Part shown: piece by piece, positions 25,618-34,811 of the stretch
Layout: each line of letters opens with the position of its first letter
How positions within the stretch are numbered: position 1 is the stretch's first letter
Source: Gammaproteobacteria bacterium
GTDB lineage: Bacteria > Pseudomonadota > Gammaproteobacteria > Pseudomonadales > Pseudohongiellaceae
Reading direction: 5' to 3'
Assembly (NCBI GenBank): GCA_030682575.1
Contig: JAUXNX010000019.1
Span: forward strand, 62,001 to 126,000
Length of the DNA stretch: 64,000 bases
Made by a program: the position numbers and the translations under genes
Notes under the pieces: model-generated
What the model was told of the DNA's origin: nothing
Database searches by the model: none
What the model saw: the letters and a program-made list of their open reading frames with translations, nothing else

Positions 25618-26613
25618 TTACGCGTGACCGCGAACGGCTCGATTTACAAGATTCTCCAACAGCGGCATCTTGAAATGATTGAAGTTCAACGGTCTCGCGC
25701 CCTGAATTGCCAGAGCAGCAACTTCATCGGCGGTCTGCTGGTTACGAGCCTTGCCCCGAATCGCCTGCTCGATTCTATCGAGTCTGCGCGGCGTTGCTTC
25801 AACAGCACCGGCCACCAGACGAGACTCCTCAATCACGCCATTGTTGACTCGCATCGCAGCAGAAATGCTCACAAGTGCGAAGTCCCATACGTTGCGGTCT
25901 GCTACCTTCTCGAAGTAGAACTCGGCGTTCGCCCACTTCGCAGGGATGCGAACCGCAGTCAGGATTTCGCCCGGACGCAGTACGGTGGTGTGAGTGATGT
26001 CGATATTCGGGCCGACGAAGAAGTTTTCCGCAGACACTACACGCTCACTGCTGCCATTGTGTATGACCATCTGAGCTTCCAGCGCCACCAGTGCGGGGCC
26101 TGTATCACTCGCGGTCACTGCCACACAGCGGCTGGCGTTGAACAATGCATGCTCACGGTTCATCCCTTCCGGGGTGTCCGCGTAGCAGAGGTTGCCACCG
26201 GCGCGGTAGCAGTTCAGGCCACGACGGTAGTACCAGCAGCGCACGTCTTGAGCGACGTTGCCTGCAATCGTACCCACGTTGCGGATCTGTGGGCTGGCCA
26301 CTCGACCTGCAGCTTCCGCCAGCAGTGAGTAACGACCAGTGATCAGCGAATTCGTGGTCAGCTCGGTGAGCGTGACCAGAGCGCCGATTTCAATTCCATC
26401 GGCAGTTTCGCGAATTCCGCGCATCGACTCGATCCCCTTCAGGTCGATCAATACTTCAGGGCGCTTGGCACGGTCTTTCAGCCACCCGTAGGTATCCTGA
26501 CCGCCGCCTACCAGCCATCCCCTTGTGGAGAACTGTCTGGCGATTCCTGCTGCATCCTCTACCGTCACGGGCTGGTAGAGTCCCATATCGGGCATAACGT
26601 CGTGTGATGACAT
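25618..26613 (-). CDS. xanthine-dehydrogenase-family FAD subunit with a four-Cys insertion
   Basis: A 331-residue FAD-binding subunit of a molybdenum hydroxylase. The N-terminal FAD motif (WLVGGGQDTYGWLKD) and RNVGTIAGNVAQD are the usual CoxM/PaoB-type signatures, followed by a C-terminal CO-dehydrogenase-flavoprotein-like domain. After the second motif it carries an insertion with Cys126, Cys135, Cys143 and Cys163. In E. coli PaoB and in 4-hydroxybenzoyl-CoA reductase the FAD subunit has an extra [4Fe-4S] cluster held by an insertion at about this position, so a cluster is likely here. It has no signal peptide and follows the Moco-subunit gene by 10 bp. Confidence 0.88.
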   Translation of the reverse strand: MSSHDVMPDMGLYQPVTVEDAAGIARQFSTRGWLVGGGQDTYGWLKDRAKRPEVLIDLKGIESMRGIRETADGIEIGALVTLTELTTNSLITGRYSLLAEAAGRVASPQIRNVGTIAGNVAQDVRCWYYRRGLNCYRAGGNLCYADTPEGMNREHALFNASRCVAVTASDTGPALVALEAQMVIHNGSSERVVSAENFFVGPNIDITHTTVLRPGEILTAVRIPAKWANAEFYFEKVADRNVWDFALVSISAAMRVNNGVIEESRLVAGAVEATPRRLDRIEQAIRGKARNQQTADEVAALAIQGARPLNFNHFKMPLLENLVNRAVRGHA

Positions 26614-26623
26614 AGCTTTAACC

Positions 26624-29065
26624 TCAGAATGTATTTGTTTTCAGGTCGCCAGTATTGAAATCATTCTGCGCGATATGGTTGAGAATCATGTCAGCGGTGA
26701 CAGGCGTGCGATTGAACAGATGGCCGTCAAGCGCGTCCGAAATCGCACTCATCAGTGCCGCCACTGCGCAACCCTGCGACGGTTCGCCGATACCGCGCGA
26801 ACCCACCGGGCTCTGCGGGTCTGGCATGTCAGTAGCACCTGACTTCATGTGCAGGGGCACGTCGAGGTACGTCGGCGGCTTGGCCTGGTACAGACCTACG
26901 TTAGCAGGCAAGCCGTTTTGCGGATCATAGACATGACGCTCGTAAGCAGCCATACCAAAGCCCCACACGCCGCCCCCGTTCATCGCCTGTCTCAGGCCTT
27001 TCGGGTGGATGATGGTGCCGCACTCGGCAATACCCGTGTAATCGAGAATGTCGAACTTGCCTGTCTCGGTATCCAGTTCGATTTCGACCATCGCAACTGC
27101 AAAGCCCGGAGTAGTGCCGGTCTTGGGCAGTGTGTCCTTGGCTGCAGCAATCAGACCAGTCCCCTGCATTGCCTGCACGGAACGTTTGGTGGTGTCGTTG
27201 AGGTCTTCAGCAAAGACCTGACCGCTGTACTCACCACCGAGTTCGATAGCCTTCTGTGCCACCTCAGCATAGGTATAACCCTTGCTGTTGTCGCTGGACA
27301 GGAACACACGCTCGCCGCCGATGCTGTAGTCATCGACAGCACCACCGAAATCGGCGGCTGCAATCTGCTTCATCTTGCGGATGGCGTCCAACGCAGCCAC
27401 GTGGCTGGAACGGGTTTCAGTGAAAATGGTGTTACTGCCACCCTGATAGGTGCTGTGAGGCAGATGGTTTTCACCATGGCCGTGTTCAATGACACAGTTC
27501 TCCCAGCTGCACTGCAGCGTTTCCGCTGCGGCACGCAGGACCGCTGCGTAAGAGTAGGTTCCCAGGTTGCCCACACCAGTGTGCAGGTGAATCTTGCCGT
27601 CCGGCGCTATACGCAGCAATCCGTCATAACCGCTCGCGCCTGCTGAGTGGTACCCCTCGCCTACACCAATGCCGCGCACTTTCGTGGCACTGATCTGACG
27701 TGGAAGGGCCTTCTTGGCTTCCCATCCGAACAACTCAGCCGCCTGATCAATGGCTTGCGGATAGTACGAACTGGAAATTGTGCCCTGGCGAGGACCGATC
27801 AGGGCGTCAGGTCCCGGCGCGTTTATGCGACGCAGCTCAACCAGGTCCAAGCCTGCCTGGCGGCCGGCCTTGTCCATGATAGGCGACAGGACTGCAGCCA
27901 TTTCGTTCTGGCCTGGCCCACGCTGTGCGCCGCGGGGAGTGGTGTTGGTGTACAGGGACATACCACGGTAACGCATGGCTTCTGGCTGATACATGATGGA
28001 GACGTGCTCGGCTGCTGAGCTGCCGCTGGCACCACCGCCTGAACCCGCATCACCAATGATTGCGATATCCACTGCACCTACACGACCATTGTCTCGCAAT
28101 CCCACTTTGATCCAACCCTGCATGCCGGAGCGTGCAGAGCCGATGTAGAACTCGTCTGCACGAGTGATGCGCAGTTGCAGAGGACGATTGAGCGCCTTGG
28201 CGAAACGACCGGTTACGGCCATCATCGGATACGGGAAAATCTTGGAGCCGAAGCCACCACCAGTGTTCTCATTGATGAACACCAAGTTGGCTGGATCTAC
28301 ATCCACCATGCGGGCAAGTTGAGCGTGACCAACGGTCTGGCTCTGCAACGAACCGTGGAAGTAGCACTTGCCGTTTTCCCAGTAAGCCATGCCTGTACGT
28401 GATTCCAGCGAGTGGTGAGGCAGACCAATGGTGACGAAGGGCTCTTCGATCACGGTAGTGCACTGGGCAAAATTGGCATCAACATCGCCGTAGGCCCACT
28501 CTTCACCCCACGGGGCGCCGGTCGGGAAGCGTCCTGCACGGAACGAGGCGATTTGATCACGAGTCCACTTGATGCTGCCAACGGCAGTACCTGATGCAGT
28601 GGTACCGGCCGCAGCAGCGGCTCCTTCTCTGATCAGCGTGTTGCCCATGGGGTACGGATCCGGCCCCCCTTCTACCAGAGTATCCAGAGGATCGACCACG
28701 AAGGGGCGACGCTCGAACTCAATGGCGATTCTTTCAATTGCAGCTTCAGCGATCTCTTCGCTCTCGGCGGCCACGGCCAGGATTGGCTGGCCGACGTAAG
28801 TGATGAAGTCCTTTGCCAGCGCCGGGTTGGCTGGTGGCGCTGAAGGTGGCAGATCGTCTGCAGTGAAAATACCCACGACACCCGGCATTGCGAGCGCTTC
28901 GGAGGCATCAATGCTGACCACGCGGCCACTGGGGATTGGACTGGTCAGCAGTCTGGCGAACACCATGCCATCCCTGCGAAAGTCTTCGGCATAGCGCGCG
29001 GTGCCGGTGACCTTGCCTTCTACGTCTGGTGGTGTGAAGTCTTTACCGATATGCATAAAAGTCAT
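26624..29065 (-). CDS. xanthine-dehydrogenase-family molybdopterin (large) subunit
   Basis: An 813-residue catalytic subunit. It opens with DVEGKVTGTARYAEDF and shows the a/b hammerhead (GVVGIFTADDLP), the Q-rich Moco contact region (HGSLQSQTVGHAQLARMV), the GGGFGSK loop and GVGNLGTYSYAAVLRAAAE. The conserved active-site glutamate is in GIGEPSQG at about residue 761. It has no Tat signal of its own, so export would depend on the signal of the FeS subunit. It overlaps the FeS gene by 4 bp. Aldehydes or N-heterocycles are the usual substrates of the family; the true substrate cannot be read from the sequence. Confidence 0.92.
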   Translation of the reverse strand: MTFMHIGKDFTPPDVEGKVTGTARYAEDFRRDGMVFARLLTSPIPSGRVVSIDASEALAMPGVVGIFTADDLPPSAPPANPALAKDFITYVGQPILAVAAESEEIAEAAIERIAIEFERRPFVVDPLDTLVEGGPDPYPMGNTLIREGAAAAAGTTASGTAVGSIKWTRDQIASFRAGRFPTGAPWGEEWAYGDVDANFAQCTTVIEEPFVTIGLPHHSLESRTGMAYWENGKCYFHGSLQSQTVGHAQLARMVDVDPANLVFINENTGGGFGSKIFPYPMMAVTGRFAKALNRPLQLRITRADEFYIGSARSGMQGWIKVGLRDNGRVGAVDIAIIGDAGSGGGASGSSAAEHVSIMYQPEAMRYRGMSLYTNTTPRGAQRGPGQNEMAAVLSPIMDKAGRQAGLDLVELRRINAPGPDALIGPRQGTISSSYYPQAIDQAAELFGWEAKKALPRQISATKVRGIGVGEGYHSAGASGYDGLLRIAPDGKIHLHTGVGNLGTYSYAAVLRAAAETLQCSWENCVIEHGHGENHLPHSTYQGGSNTIFTETRSSHVAALDAIRKMKQIAAADFGGAVDDYSIGGERVFLSSDNSKGYTYAEVAQKAIELGGEYSGQVFAEDLNDTTKRSVQAMQGTGLIAAAKDTLPKTGTTPGFAVAMVEIELDTETGKFDILDYTGIAECGTIIHPKGLRQAMNGGGVWGFGMAAYERHVYDPQNGLPANVGLYQAKPPTYLDVPLHMKSGATDMPDPQSPVGSRGIGEPSQGCAVAALMSAISDALDGHLFNRTPVTADMILNHIAQNDFNTGDLKTNTF

Positions 29066-29649
29066 GATAATTGTCCCGAGGCGCGCATGACGCCATTCAG
29101 ATAGTGATCATATGCCCCGCAGCGGCAGAGGTTACCGGACAATGCCTGACGTGCTTCTTCGCGAGTCGGTCGGGGATTTGTATTCAGGAGTGCTACCGCA
29201 GACATGATCTGTCCCGATGTGCAGAAACCGCACTGCGGGCTGAGTTCTTCGATGAACGCTGCCTGCACGGGATGCAACGTGCCATCGGCTGCGCGCAGAC
29301 CTTCGACTGTCAGGACTGCCTTGTTCTTTACTTCGTGAGTGAGCGTTGAACAGGCGTAGATATTGACATCGTCCGCAAGAACGGTGCATGACCCGCACTC
29401 ACCGCGGTTACATCCCAGCTTGGTGCCGGTAAGGCCGAGTTTGTAGCGCAAGGTGTGGGCAAGTGTCTCCTGAGGAGAAACGTCAACACGGCGAACCTGA
29501 CCGTTGACATTGATTGAGAGCAGGCGCTCTACAGACCCGGCCGGACGATTCTGGCCGGAGACCGAGTACCACAGTGAAGTGGAAGCGGCGGCCGCGCCAG
29601 AGGCGATGACCCCCTTGATAAATCGTCGTCTAGTTAGTTTAGGATTCAC
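29062..29649 (-). CDS. Tat-exported [2Fe-2S] subunit of the molybdenum hydroxylase
   Basis: A 195-residue electron-transfer subunit. It begins with a twin-arginine signal (LTRRRFIKGVIASGAAAAS). The plant-ferredoxin-type cluster ligands are Cys80, Cys85, Cys88 and Cys100, and the second [2Fe-2S] cluster has Cys140, Cys143, Cys175 and Cys177 (CGFCTSG and CRCGAY). This matches PaoA of the E. coli periplasmic aldehyde oxidoreductase, where the small subunit alone carries the Tat signal and the other subunits travel with it. It is the first gene of the FeS-Moco-FAD-cytochrome operon. Note the gene order, with Moco before FAD, unlike paoABC. Confidence 0.92.
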   Translation of the reverse strand: MNPKLTRRRFIKGVIASGAAAASTSLWYSVSGQNRPAGSVERLLSINVNGQVRRVDVSPQETLAHTLRYKLGLTGTKLGCNRGECGSCTVLADDVNIYACSTLTHEVKNKAVLTVEGLRAADGTLHPVQAAFIEELSPQCGFCTSGQIMSAVALLNTNPRPTREEARQALSGNLCRCGAYDHYLNGVMRASGQLS

Positions 29650-29855
29650 AGGCTGACTCAGCCTCCCTGATCATAGGTGGTTTCGAGGGAATTGCACGAT
29701 TGAGGCGGAACAGGGTAATCCACAAGCTGCGTTTTATCAAGTTATAAACCCCTCTCGAAACGCCTGTCAGTCAGGTATTTTCGGCTCATCCAGGGACGTC
29801 TGCGCAATCCCCCCGGAGGCACGGAAATGCCCGCCAACAACGCATTTTAGTCAAC
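29650..29855. other. intergenic region upstream of the divergent molybdo-enzyme operon
   Basis: About 200 bp between the start of the FeS-subunit gene and the gltB promoter. It should hold the promoter of the molybdo-enzyme operon, but I see no convincing -35/-10 pair on the minus strand and no ORF worth reporting. Confidence 0.4.
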
Positions 29856-29883
29856 TTGACATATTCCTGTTCGGTGGTATTGT
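29856..29883 (+). promoter_or_regulatory. strong sigma70-type promoter of gltB
   Basis: Consensus -35 TTGACA at 29856-29861 and -10 TATTGT at 29878-29883 with a 16-bp spacer. Transcription would start near 29890, leaving a leader of about 260 nt before gltB. Confidence 0.65.
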
Positions 29884-29889
29884 GTCCGG

Positions 29890-30150
29890 CCCCCGTGGGA
29901 TTACAGTCCCGGTTTGCGCACGCCCATTATTTTCAGCGGCGCGGTTTTCCAAGAGGCCGGATACCGGGACTGCGCGTGTTGCGAGGGTTGAATAAATTCG
30001 CCAATAACCGCGTCAGATCAACCTCAAATTACGAGCAGATTTTCAGTACACGAGGCTTCCGGCAGCTTGTGCCGGCCTCACTGACGTTGCTTACCGAGAT
30101 TGATGTCAGTGGCAAGTAAACGACATTCGAACAGATGAGACAGCAGATCT
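29890..30150 (+). ncRNA. structured 5' leader of gltB (candidate cis-regulatory RNA)
   Basis: The leader contains at least three stem-loops. The first is a 10-bp stem CAGTCCCGGT (29904-29913) with ACCGGGACTG (29963-29972); its 5' arm could instead pair locally with GGGA at 29897-29900. The second is a compact hairpin CCGGCA-GCTTG-TGCCGG (30059-30075) with outer GAGG/CCTC pairs (30052-30079). The third is CACTGAC (30079-30085) with GTCAGTG (30105-30111), sharing one base with the second. The overlap and the alternative pairing suggest switching. No known riboswitch class is recognised. An 87-codon frame through this region looks non-coding. Confidence 0.5.
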
Positions 30151-33100
30151 ATGAGCATTAAAGCCCACACTCCCTTTAAATTCGGCTACCCGGAGAAAAC
30201 CGGCCTGTACGATCCGAGTAATGAGAAGGATTCCTGCGGCGTGGGCTTTGTGGCCGACATCAAAGGTCGTCCAAGCCATCAGATCATGCTTGATGCGTAT
30301 CATCTGAATTCGCGCATGGATCACAGGGGCGGCTGCGGCTTTGAAGCAAACACAGGCGATGGTGCCGGCATCCTGATGGCGCTGCCGCATACCTTTTTTG
30401 CCCAGCTCGCGAAAGCTGAACTGGGCCTGACCTTGCCGGAGGCTGGCAAGTATGCCGTTGGCAACATCTTCCTCCCCCAGATCGCCGAAGAGCGCGCCAA
30501 GTGTTTCGCTGTCATCAATGCGCTGGTGGCAGAAGAAGGACAGACGCTCCTTGGCTGGAGAGACGTCCCGGTTGATCCTGTTGGCGCCGATGTAGGCCCA
30601 GCCGCAAGAATGGCACAGCCGCACATCGCCCAGCTCTTCGTCGGCGCAGCTGAAGGACTGGGTCGTGACGATTTCGAACGTCGTCTCTACGTTATCCGCA
30701 AGCGCTTCACGCACAAACTGCGCGGCGATGCATCGCTTACCGAAGCGAAGATGCTCTACGCCTGCAGTCTCTCCACAAAAGTGATTGTATATAAAGGTAT
30801 GCTCACACCGGGTCAGTTGTTCCCCTTTTACCAGGATCTGACCAACCCCGAGTGTGCCACTCACCTGGCCATGGTGCACTCACGCTTCAGCACCAACACG
30901 TTCCCGTCGTGGGATCGTGCGCAACCCAACCGCTTCATGAGCCACAACGGTGAGATCAACACACTGCGCGGCAACGTCAATCAAATGGTCGCTCGCGAAG
31001 GCACGGTGAAGAGCGACCTGTTCGGCAAGAACATGGCCGAGCTGTTCCCGGTGATTGACGCCGACTGTTCCGACTCCGGCTCCTTTGATGCTGTACTTGA
31101 GTTCATGCTTCTGTCCGGCCGCTCGCTGCAGGAAGCCGTGATGATGATGATTCCGGAAGCCTGGCAGTCTGACGTCAACATGCTGCAGAGCAAGAAGGAT
31201 TTTTACGAGTTCCATTCTGCGCTGATGGAGCCTTGGGACGGTCCCGCATCCATCGTGTTCTCGGATGGGCACTATATCGGCGCGGTACTGGATCGAAATG
31301 GTCTGCGCCCAAGCCGCTATTACGTCACTCACGACGACAAGGTCATAATGGCCTCCGAAGTCGGTGTACTGAACGTTGACCCGGAGAACGTCAAGATCAA
31401 GGGTCGCCTGCAACCGGGTCGCATGTTCCTGCTCGACTTCGAGCAGGGCCGTCTGATTCCGGACGAAGAATTGAAGCAGGATATCGCCAGCCGTCGCCCC
31501 TATGGTCAGTGGCTCGCGAATCAAAAAGTCACACTCGACGATATCTCCACCGAGACTGCCGAACACTCTCTGGACGCCGACAATGTGCTGCAGCGGATGC
31601 AGGCCTTTGGTTACACCACTGAAACCATGCAGTTCATGCTGTTACCACTGGTCTCCGAATTGCGCGACCCGCTCGGCTCCATGGGTAATGACTCTGCGCT
31701 GGCCTGTCTGTCTGACAAGTCGCGCATGATCTACGACTACTTCAAGCAGTTGTTCGCCCAGATCACCAATCCGCCTATCGATTCGATTCGCGAAGAAGTG
31801 GTGATGTCGATCGAGTGCTTCATCGGACCGGAAGGCAATCTGCTGGAGACCACGGAAGGGCAGGCACACCGACTCAGCCTGAGCCACCCGATTCTTTCCA
31901 ACAAGGAACTGAGTAATCTGCGCGACATGGACTATCGCGGCATGCGCTCCAAGCTTATCGACATAACCTACGACAGCACCATCGCCAATGGCTTCCATCA
32001 GGCTCTGGATCGCATCTGTCAGGAGGCCGAGTCTGCAATTGCAGAAGGGTATTCGTTTGTCATTCTTTCCGATCGCAAGATCAGCGCAACGCGCATTCCT
32101 CTGAGTGCCCTGGTCGCCTGCGGTGCAGTGCATCACCACCTGATCGCCACGCACAAGCGCAGCCTGATCGGTGTGATTGTGGAAACCGGCGAAGCCCGCG
32201 AAGTTCATCATCACTGTCTGCTGACTGGCTATGGCGCGGACGCGATCAACCCCTATCTGGCTTTCGAGGCGTTGTGGCAGGCTCGCAATGATGGTCTGCT
32301 CGGCACCCAGTTCGCCACTGAGGACAGCCTGGTTTATGCCTATAAGAAAGGCGTTGCCAAGGGCATGCTGAAAGTGATGGCCAAGATGGGCATCTCGACA
32401 TTGCAGTCATACAAGGGCGCACAGATATTCGAAGCTGTCGGTCTCGCTGACGAAATCATCAACCGCTGCTTTGTAGGTACCGCCAGCCGCGTGCAGGGAG
32501 TGAACTTTGCCACACTCATCGAAGAGACCGAGCGCCGTCATCGCGTGGGTTATCCGCTGCAGGAAATCAACAAGTTGCCCGTACTGACGAATCCCGGTGA
32601 TTTCCACTGGCGTAATGGCGGTGACGGCCACATGTGGGATCCAACCAGCATTGCCAATCTGCAGGTGGCAGCGCGCAACAACAGTACAGAAGCTTATGCC
32701 GCTTTTGCCAAGCACACGAATGAGCAGACCACTCGCGCGTGTACTCTGCGCGGGCTGTTGAAATTCCGCACGGGCGTGAACGAAGCCGTACCTCTCGATG
32801 AAGTAGAACCGGCAAGCGAGATCGTCAAGCGTTTTGCTACTGGCGCGATGAGCCTTGGTTCCATCTCTACTGAGACTCACGAGTCTCTGGCCATTGCCAT
32901 GAACCGCATGGGTGGCAAATCCAACACGGGTGAAGGCGGAGAAGATCCGATCCGCTTCGTCCCGATGGCGAACGGAGATTCCAAGCGCTCTGCCATCAAG
33001 CAGGTTGCTTCCGGCCGTTTCGGTGTAACCATCTGGTATCTGACCAACGCGGACGAACTGCAGATCAAGATCGCTCAAGGCGCCAAGCCAGGTGAGGGCG

Positions 33101-34728
33101 GCGAGCTACCCGGCGGCAAGGTGGATGACTACATTGCGAAGATCCGCCACTCTACACCGGGAGTCGGTTTGATCAGCCCACCCCCGCACCATGACATCTA
33201 CTCGATCGAAGATATCGCGCAGCTTATTCACGACCTGAAGAACGCGAACCGCAAGGCACGTATCAGCGTGAAGCTGGTGTCGGAAATTGGCGTGGGAACG
33301 ATCGCAGCCGGCGTCACCAAAGCGAAGACCGATCACCTGGTCATCGCAGGCCACGACGGCGGCACCGGCGCATCACCGTTGACCTCCATCAAGCACGCCG
33401 GTCTGCCATGGGAACTCGGTCTTGCCGAAACCCATCAGACACTGGTGATGAACAATTTACGTTCACGCGTTGTCCTGCAGACCGATGGTCAATTGAAGAC
33501 CGGCCGCGATGTTGCCATCGCCGCACTGCTGGGCGCCGAAGAATTCGGTTTCGCCACTGCGCCGCTTATCACACTGGGTTGCATCATGATGCGCAAGTGC
33601 CATCTGAACACGTGCCCTGTCGGCATCGCGACCCAGGACCCGGAACTGCGCAAGAAATTCAAAGGCAAGCCCGAACATGTCGTGAACTATCTGTTCATGG
33701 TAGCCGAGGAAATGCGTCAGATCATGGCGGCGCTGGGCGTGCGTAAAGTCACCGAGATGATCGGCCGTGTGGATATGCTGGAGACAGACTCAGCAATCAA
33801 ACACTGGAAGGCCAGCGGTCTTGATTTGAGCAACATTCTGGCGCCCGCGAAGATCATCTTCGAAGGCACTCAGGTCTATCAGACCATCGAGCAGGATCAC
33901 GGTCTGGAGAAAGCTCTGGACAATCAGATCATCGAGATGGCCCGCAATGCGCTGGAGACTGGCGAGAGGGTCAATATTGAATTGCCGGTTATCAATATCA
34001 ATCGGGTAGTTGGCACGATGCTGTCCAATGAAGTGGCCAAGCGTTGGAAAGAAGAGATGCTGCCCGAGGACACCATCAACATCAAACTGCGCGGCTCTGC
34101 CGGTCAAAGTCTCGGTGCGTGGCTCGCAAAGGGCATTACCATTACTGTGGAAGGCGATGCCAACGACTACGTCGGCAAAGGTCTGTCCGGCGGCAAGATC
34201 ATTATCTATCCACCGAAGAACAGTACCTTCAAGGCCGAAGACAACATCATCGCCGGCAACGTGAACCTGTACGGCGCTACTGCTGGCGAGGCCTACTTCC
34301 GCGGTATCGCGGCAGAACGCTTCGCTGTGCGTAACAGCGGCGCCACTGCGGTAGTCGAAGGCATCGGCGACCACGGTTGCGAATACATGACAGGTGGCCG
34401 CGTGGTCATTCTTGGCAAGACCGGCCGCAACTTTGGCGCAGGCATGAGTGGCGGGGTTGCTTACGTGTGGGATCGCGACAAGGATTTCAGCAAACAGTGC
34501 AACATGGAAACGTTCGAACTTGATCCAGTACGCAGCGAGACTGACATTGCCGAACTGAAAGATCTGATCGATCGGCATCTGCAATACACCGAGTCCACTG
34601 TGGCCAAACATATCCTGGCCAACTGGAATGAAGCGGTGAAACAGTTTGTCAAAGTAATGCCAACAGATTACAAACGCGTCCTCACTGAGCGCGCGCTCAA
34701 AGAGGAAAAGCAGGCTGTTGCAGTATAA
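30151..34728 (+). CDS. gltB: glutamate synthase (NADPH) large subunit
   Basis: A 1525-residue GOGAT alpha subunit that converts glutamine plus 2-oxoglutarate to two glutamates in ammonia assimilation. A 28-residue propeptide precedes the catalytic Cys29 (DSCGVGFVAD) of the class II glutaminase domain. The central domain is followed by the FMN-binding synthase domain (about 840-1230), with GAKPGEGGELPG, SVKLVSEIGVG and the [3Fe-4S] ligand region CIMMRKCHLNTCPVGIATQ. The C-terminal beta-helix domain has GGRVVILGKTGRNFGAGMSGG. Length is normal for bacterial GltB. The Shine-Dalgarno is weak; the start is set by homology. Followed by gltD. Confidence 0.97.
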   Translation: MSIKAHTPFKFGYPEKTGLYDPSNEKDSCGVGFVADIKGRPSHQIMLDAYHLNSRMDHRGGCGFEANTGDGAGILMALPHTFFAQLAKAELGLTLPEAGKYAVGNIFLPQIAEERAKCFAVINALVAEEGQTLLGWRDVPVDPVGADVGPAARMAQPHIAQLFVGAAEGLGRDDFERRLYVIRKRFTHKLRGDASLTEAKMLYACSLSTKVIVYKGMLTPGQLFPFYQDLTNPECATHLAMVHSRFSTNTFPSWDRAQPNRFMSHNGEINTLRGNVNQMVAREGTVKSDLFGKNMAELFPVIDADCSDSGSFDAVLEFMLLSGRSLQEAVMMMIPEAWQSDVNMLQSKKDFYEFHSALMEPWDGPASIVFSDGHYIGAVLDRNGLRPSRYYVTHDDKVIMASEVGVLNVDPENVKIKGRLQPGRMFLLDFEQGRLIPDEELKQDIASRRPYGQWLANQKVTLDDISTETAEHSLDADNVLQRMQAFGYTTETMQFMLLPLVSELRDPLGSMGNDSALACLSDKSRMIYDYFKQLFAQITNPPIDSIREEVVMSIECFIGPEGNLLETTEGQAHRLSLSHPILSNKELSNLRDMDYRGMRSKLIDITYDSTIANGFHQALDRICQEAESAIAEGYSFVILSDRKISATRIPLSALVACGAVHHHLIATHKRSLIGVIVETGEAREVHHHCLLTGYGADAINPYLAFEALWQARNDGLLGTQFATEDSLVYAYKKGVAKGMLKVMAKMGISTLQSYKGAQIFEAVGLADEIINRCFVGTASRVQGVNFATLIEETERRHRVGYPLQEINKLPVLTNPGDFHWRNGGDGHMWDPTSIANLQVAARNNSTEAYAAFAKHTNEQTTRACTLRGLLKFRTGVNEAVPLDEVEPASEIVKRFATGAMSLGSISTETHESLAIAMNRMGGKSNTGEGGEDPIRFVPMANGDSKRSAIKQVASGRFGVTIWYLTNADELQIKIAQGAKPGEGGELPGGKVDDYIAKIRHSTPGVGLISPPPHHDIYSIEDIAQLIHDLKNANRKARISVKLVSEIGVGTIAAGVTKAKTDHLVIAGHDGGTGASPLTSIKHAGLPWELGLAETHQTLVMNNLRSRVVLQTDGQLKTGRDVAIAALLGAEEFGFATAPLITLGCIMMRKCHLNTCPVGIATQDPELRKKFKGKPEHVVNYLFMVAEEMRQIMAALGVRKVTEMIGRVDMLETDSAIKHWKASGLDLSNILAPAKIIFEGTQVYQTIEQDHGLEKALDNQIIEMARNALETGERVNIELPVININRVVGTMLSNEVAKRWKEEMLPEDTINIKLRGSAGQSLGAWLAKGITITVEGDANDYVGKGLSGGKIIIYPPKNSTFKAEDNIIAGNVNLYGATAGEAYFRGIAAERFAVRNSGATAVVEGIGDHGCEYMTGGRVVILGKTGRNFGAGMSGGVAYVWDRDKDFSKQCNMETFELDPVRSETDIAELKDLIDRHLQYTESTVAKHILANWNEAVKQFVKVMPTDYKRVLTERALKEEKQAVAV

Positions 34729-34758
34729 GGCGCTCTTGCGGTTTTCGAACCGGGCGCC
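34729..34758 (+). repeat. intercistronic hairpin with TTCG tetraloop between gltB and gltD
   Basis: Outer arms GGCGC (34729-34733) and GCGCC (34754-34758) with an inner perfect stem CGGTT-TTCG-AACCG (34739-34752). The UUCG tetraloop makes a very stable RNA hairpin. There is no T-run after it, so it is more likely an mRNA-stability or processing element than a terminator. Confidence 0.55.
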
Positions 34759-34811
34759 TGCTGTCAGACCACTTCGCGTTAACAAGAATATTTGATTAAT
34801 TGGATGTATTG

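Noticed and set aside
26849-27646. 265-codon plus-strand ORF opposite the Moco subunit
   Set aside because: Shadow frame without motifs.
29856-30119. 87-codon ORF in the gltB leader
   Set aside because: It starts inside the promoter, has Arg-rich unnatural composition and is explained by the structured leader.
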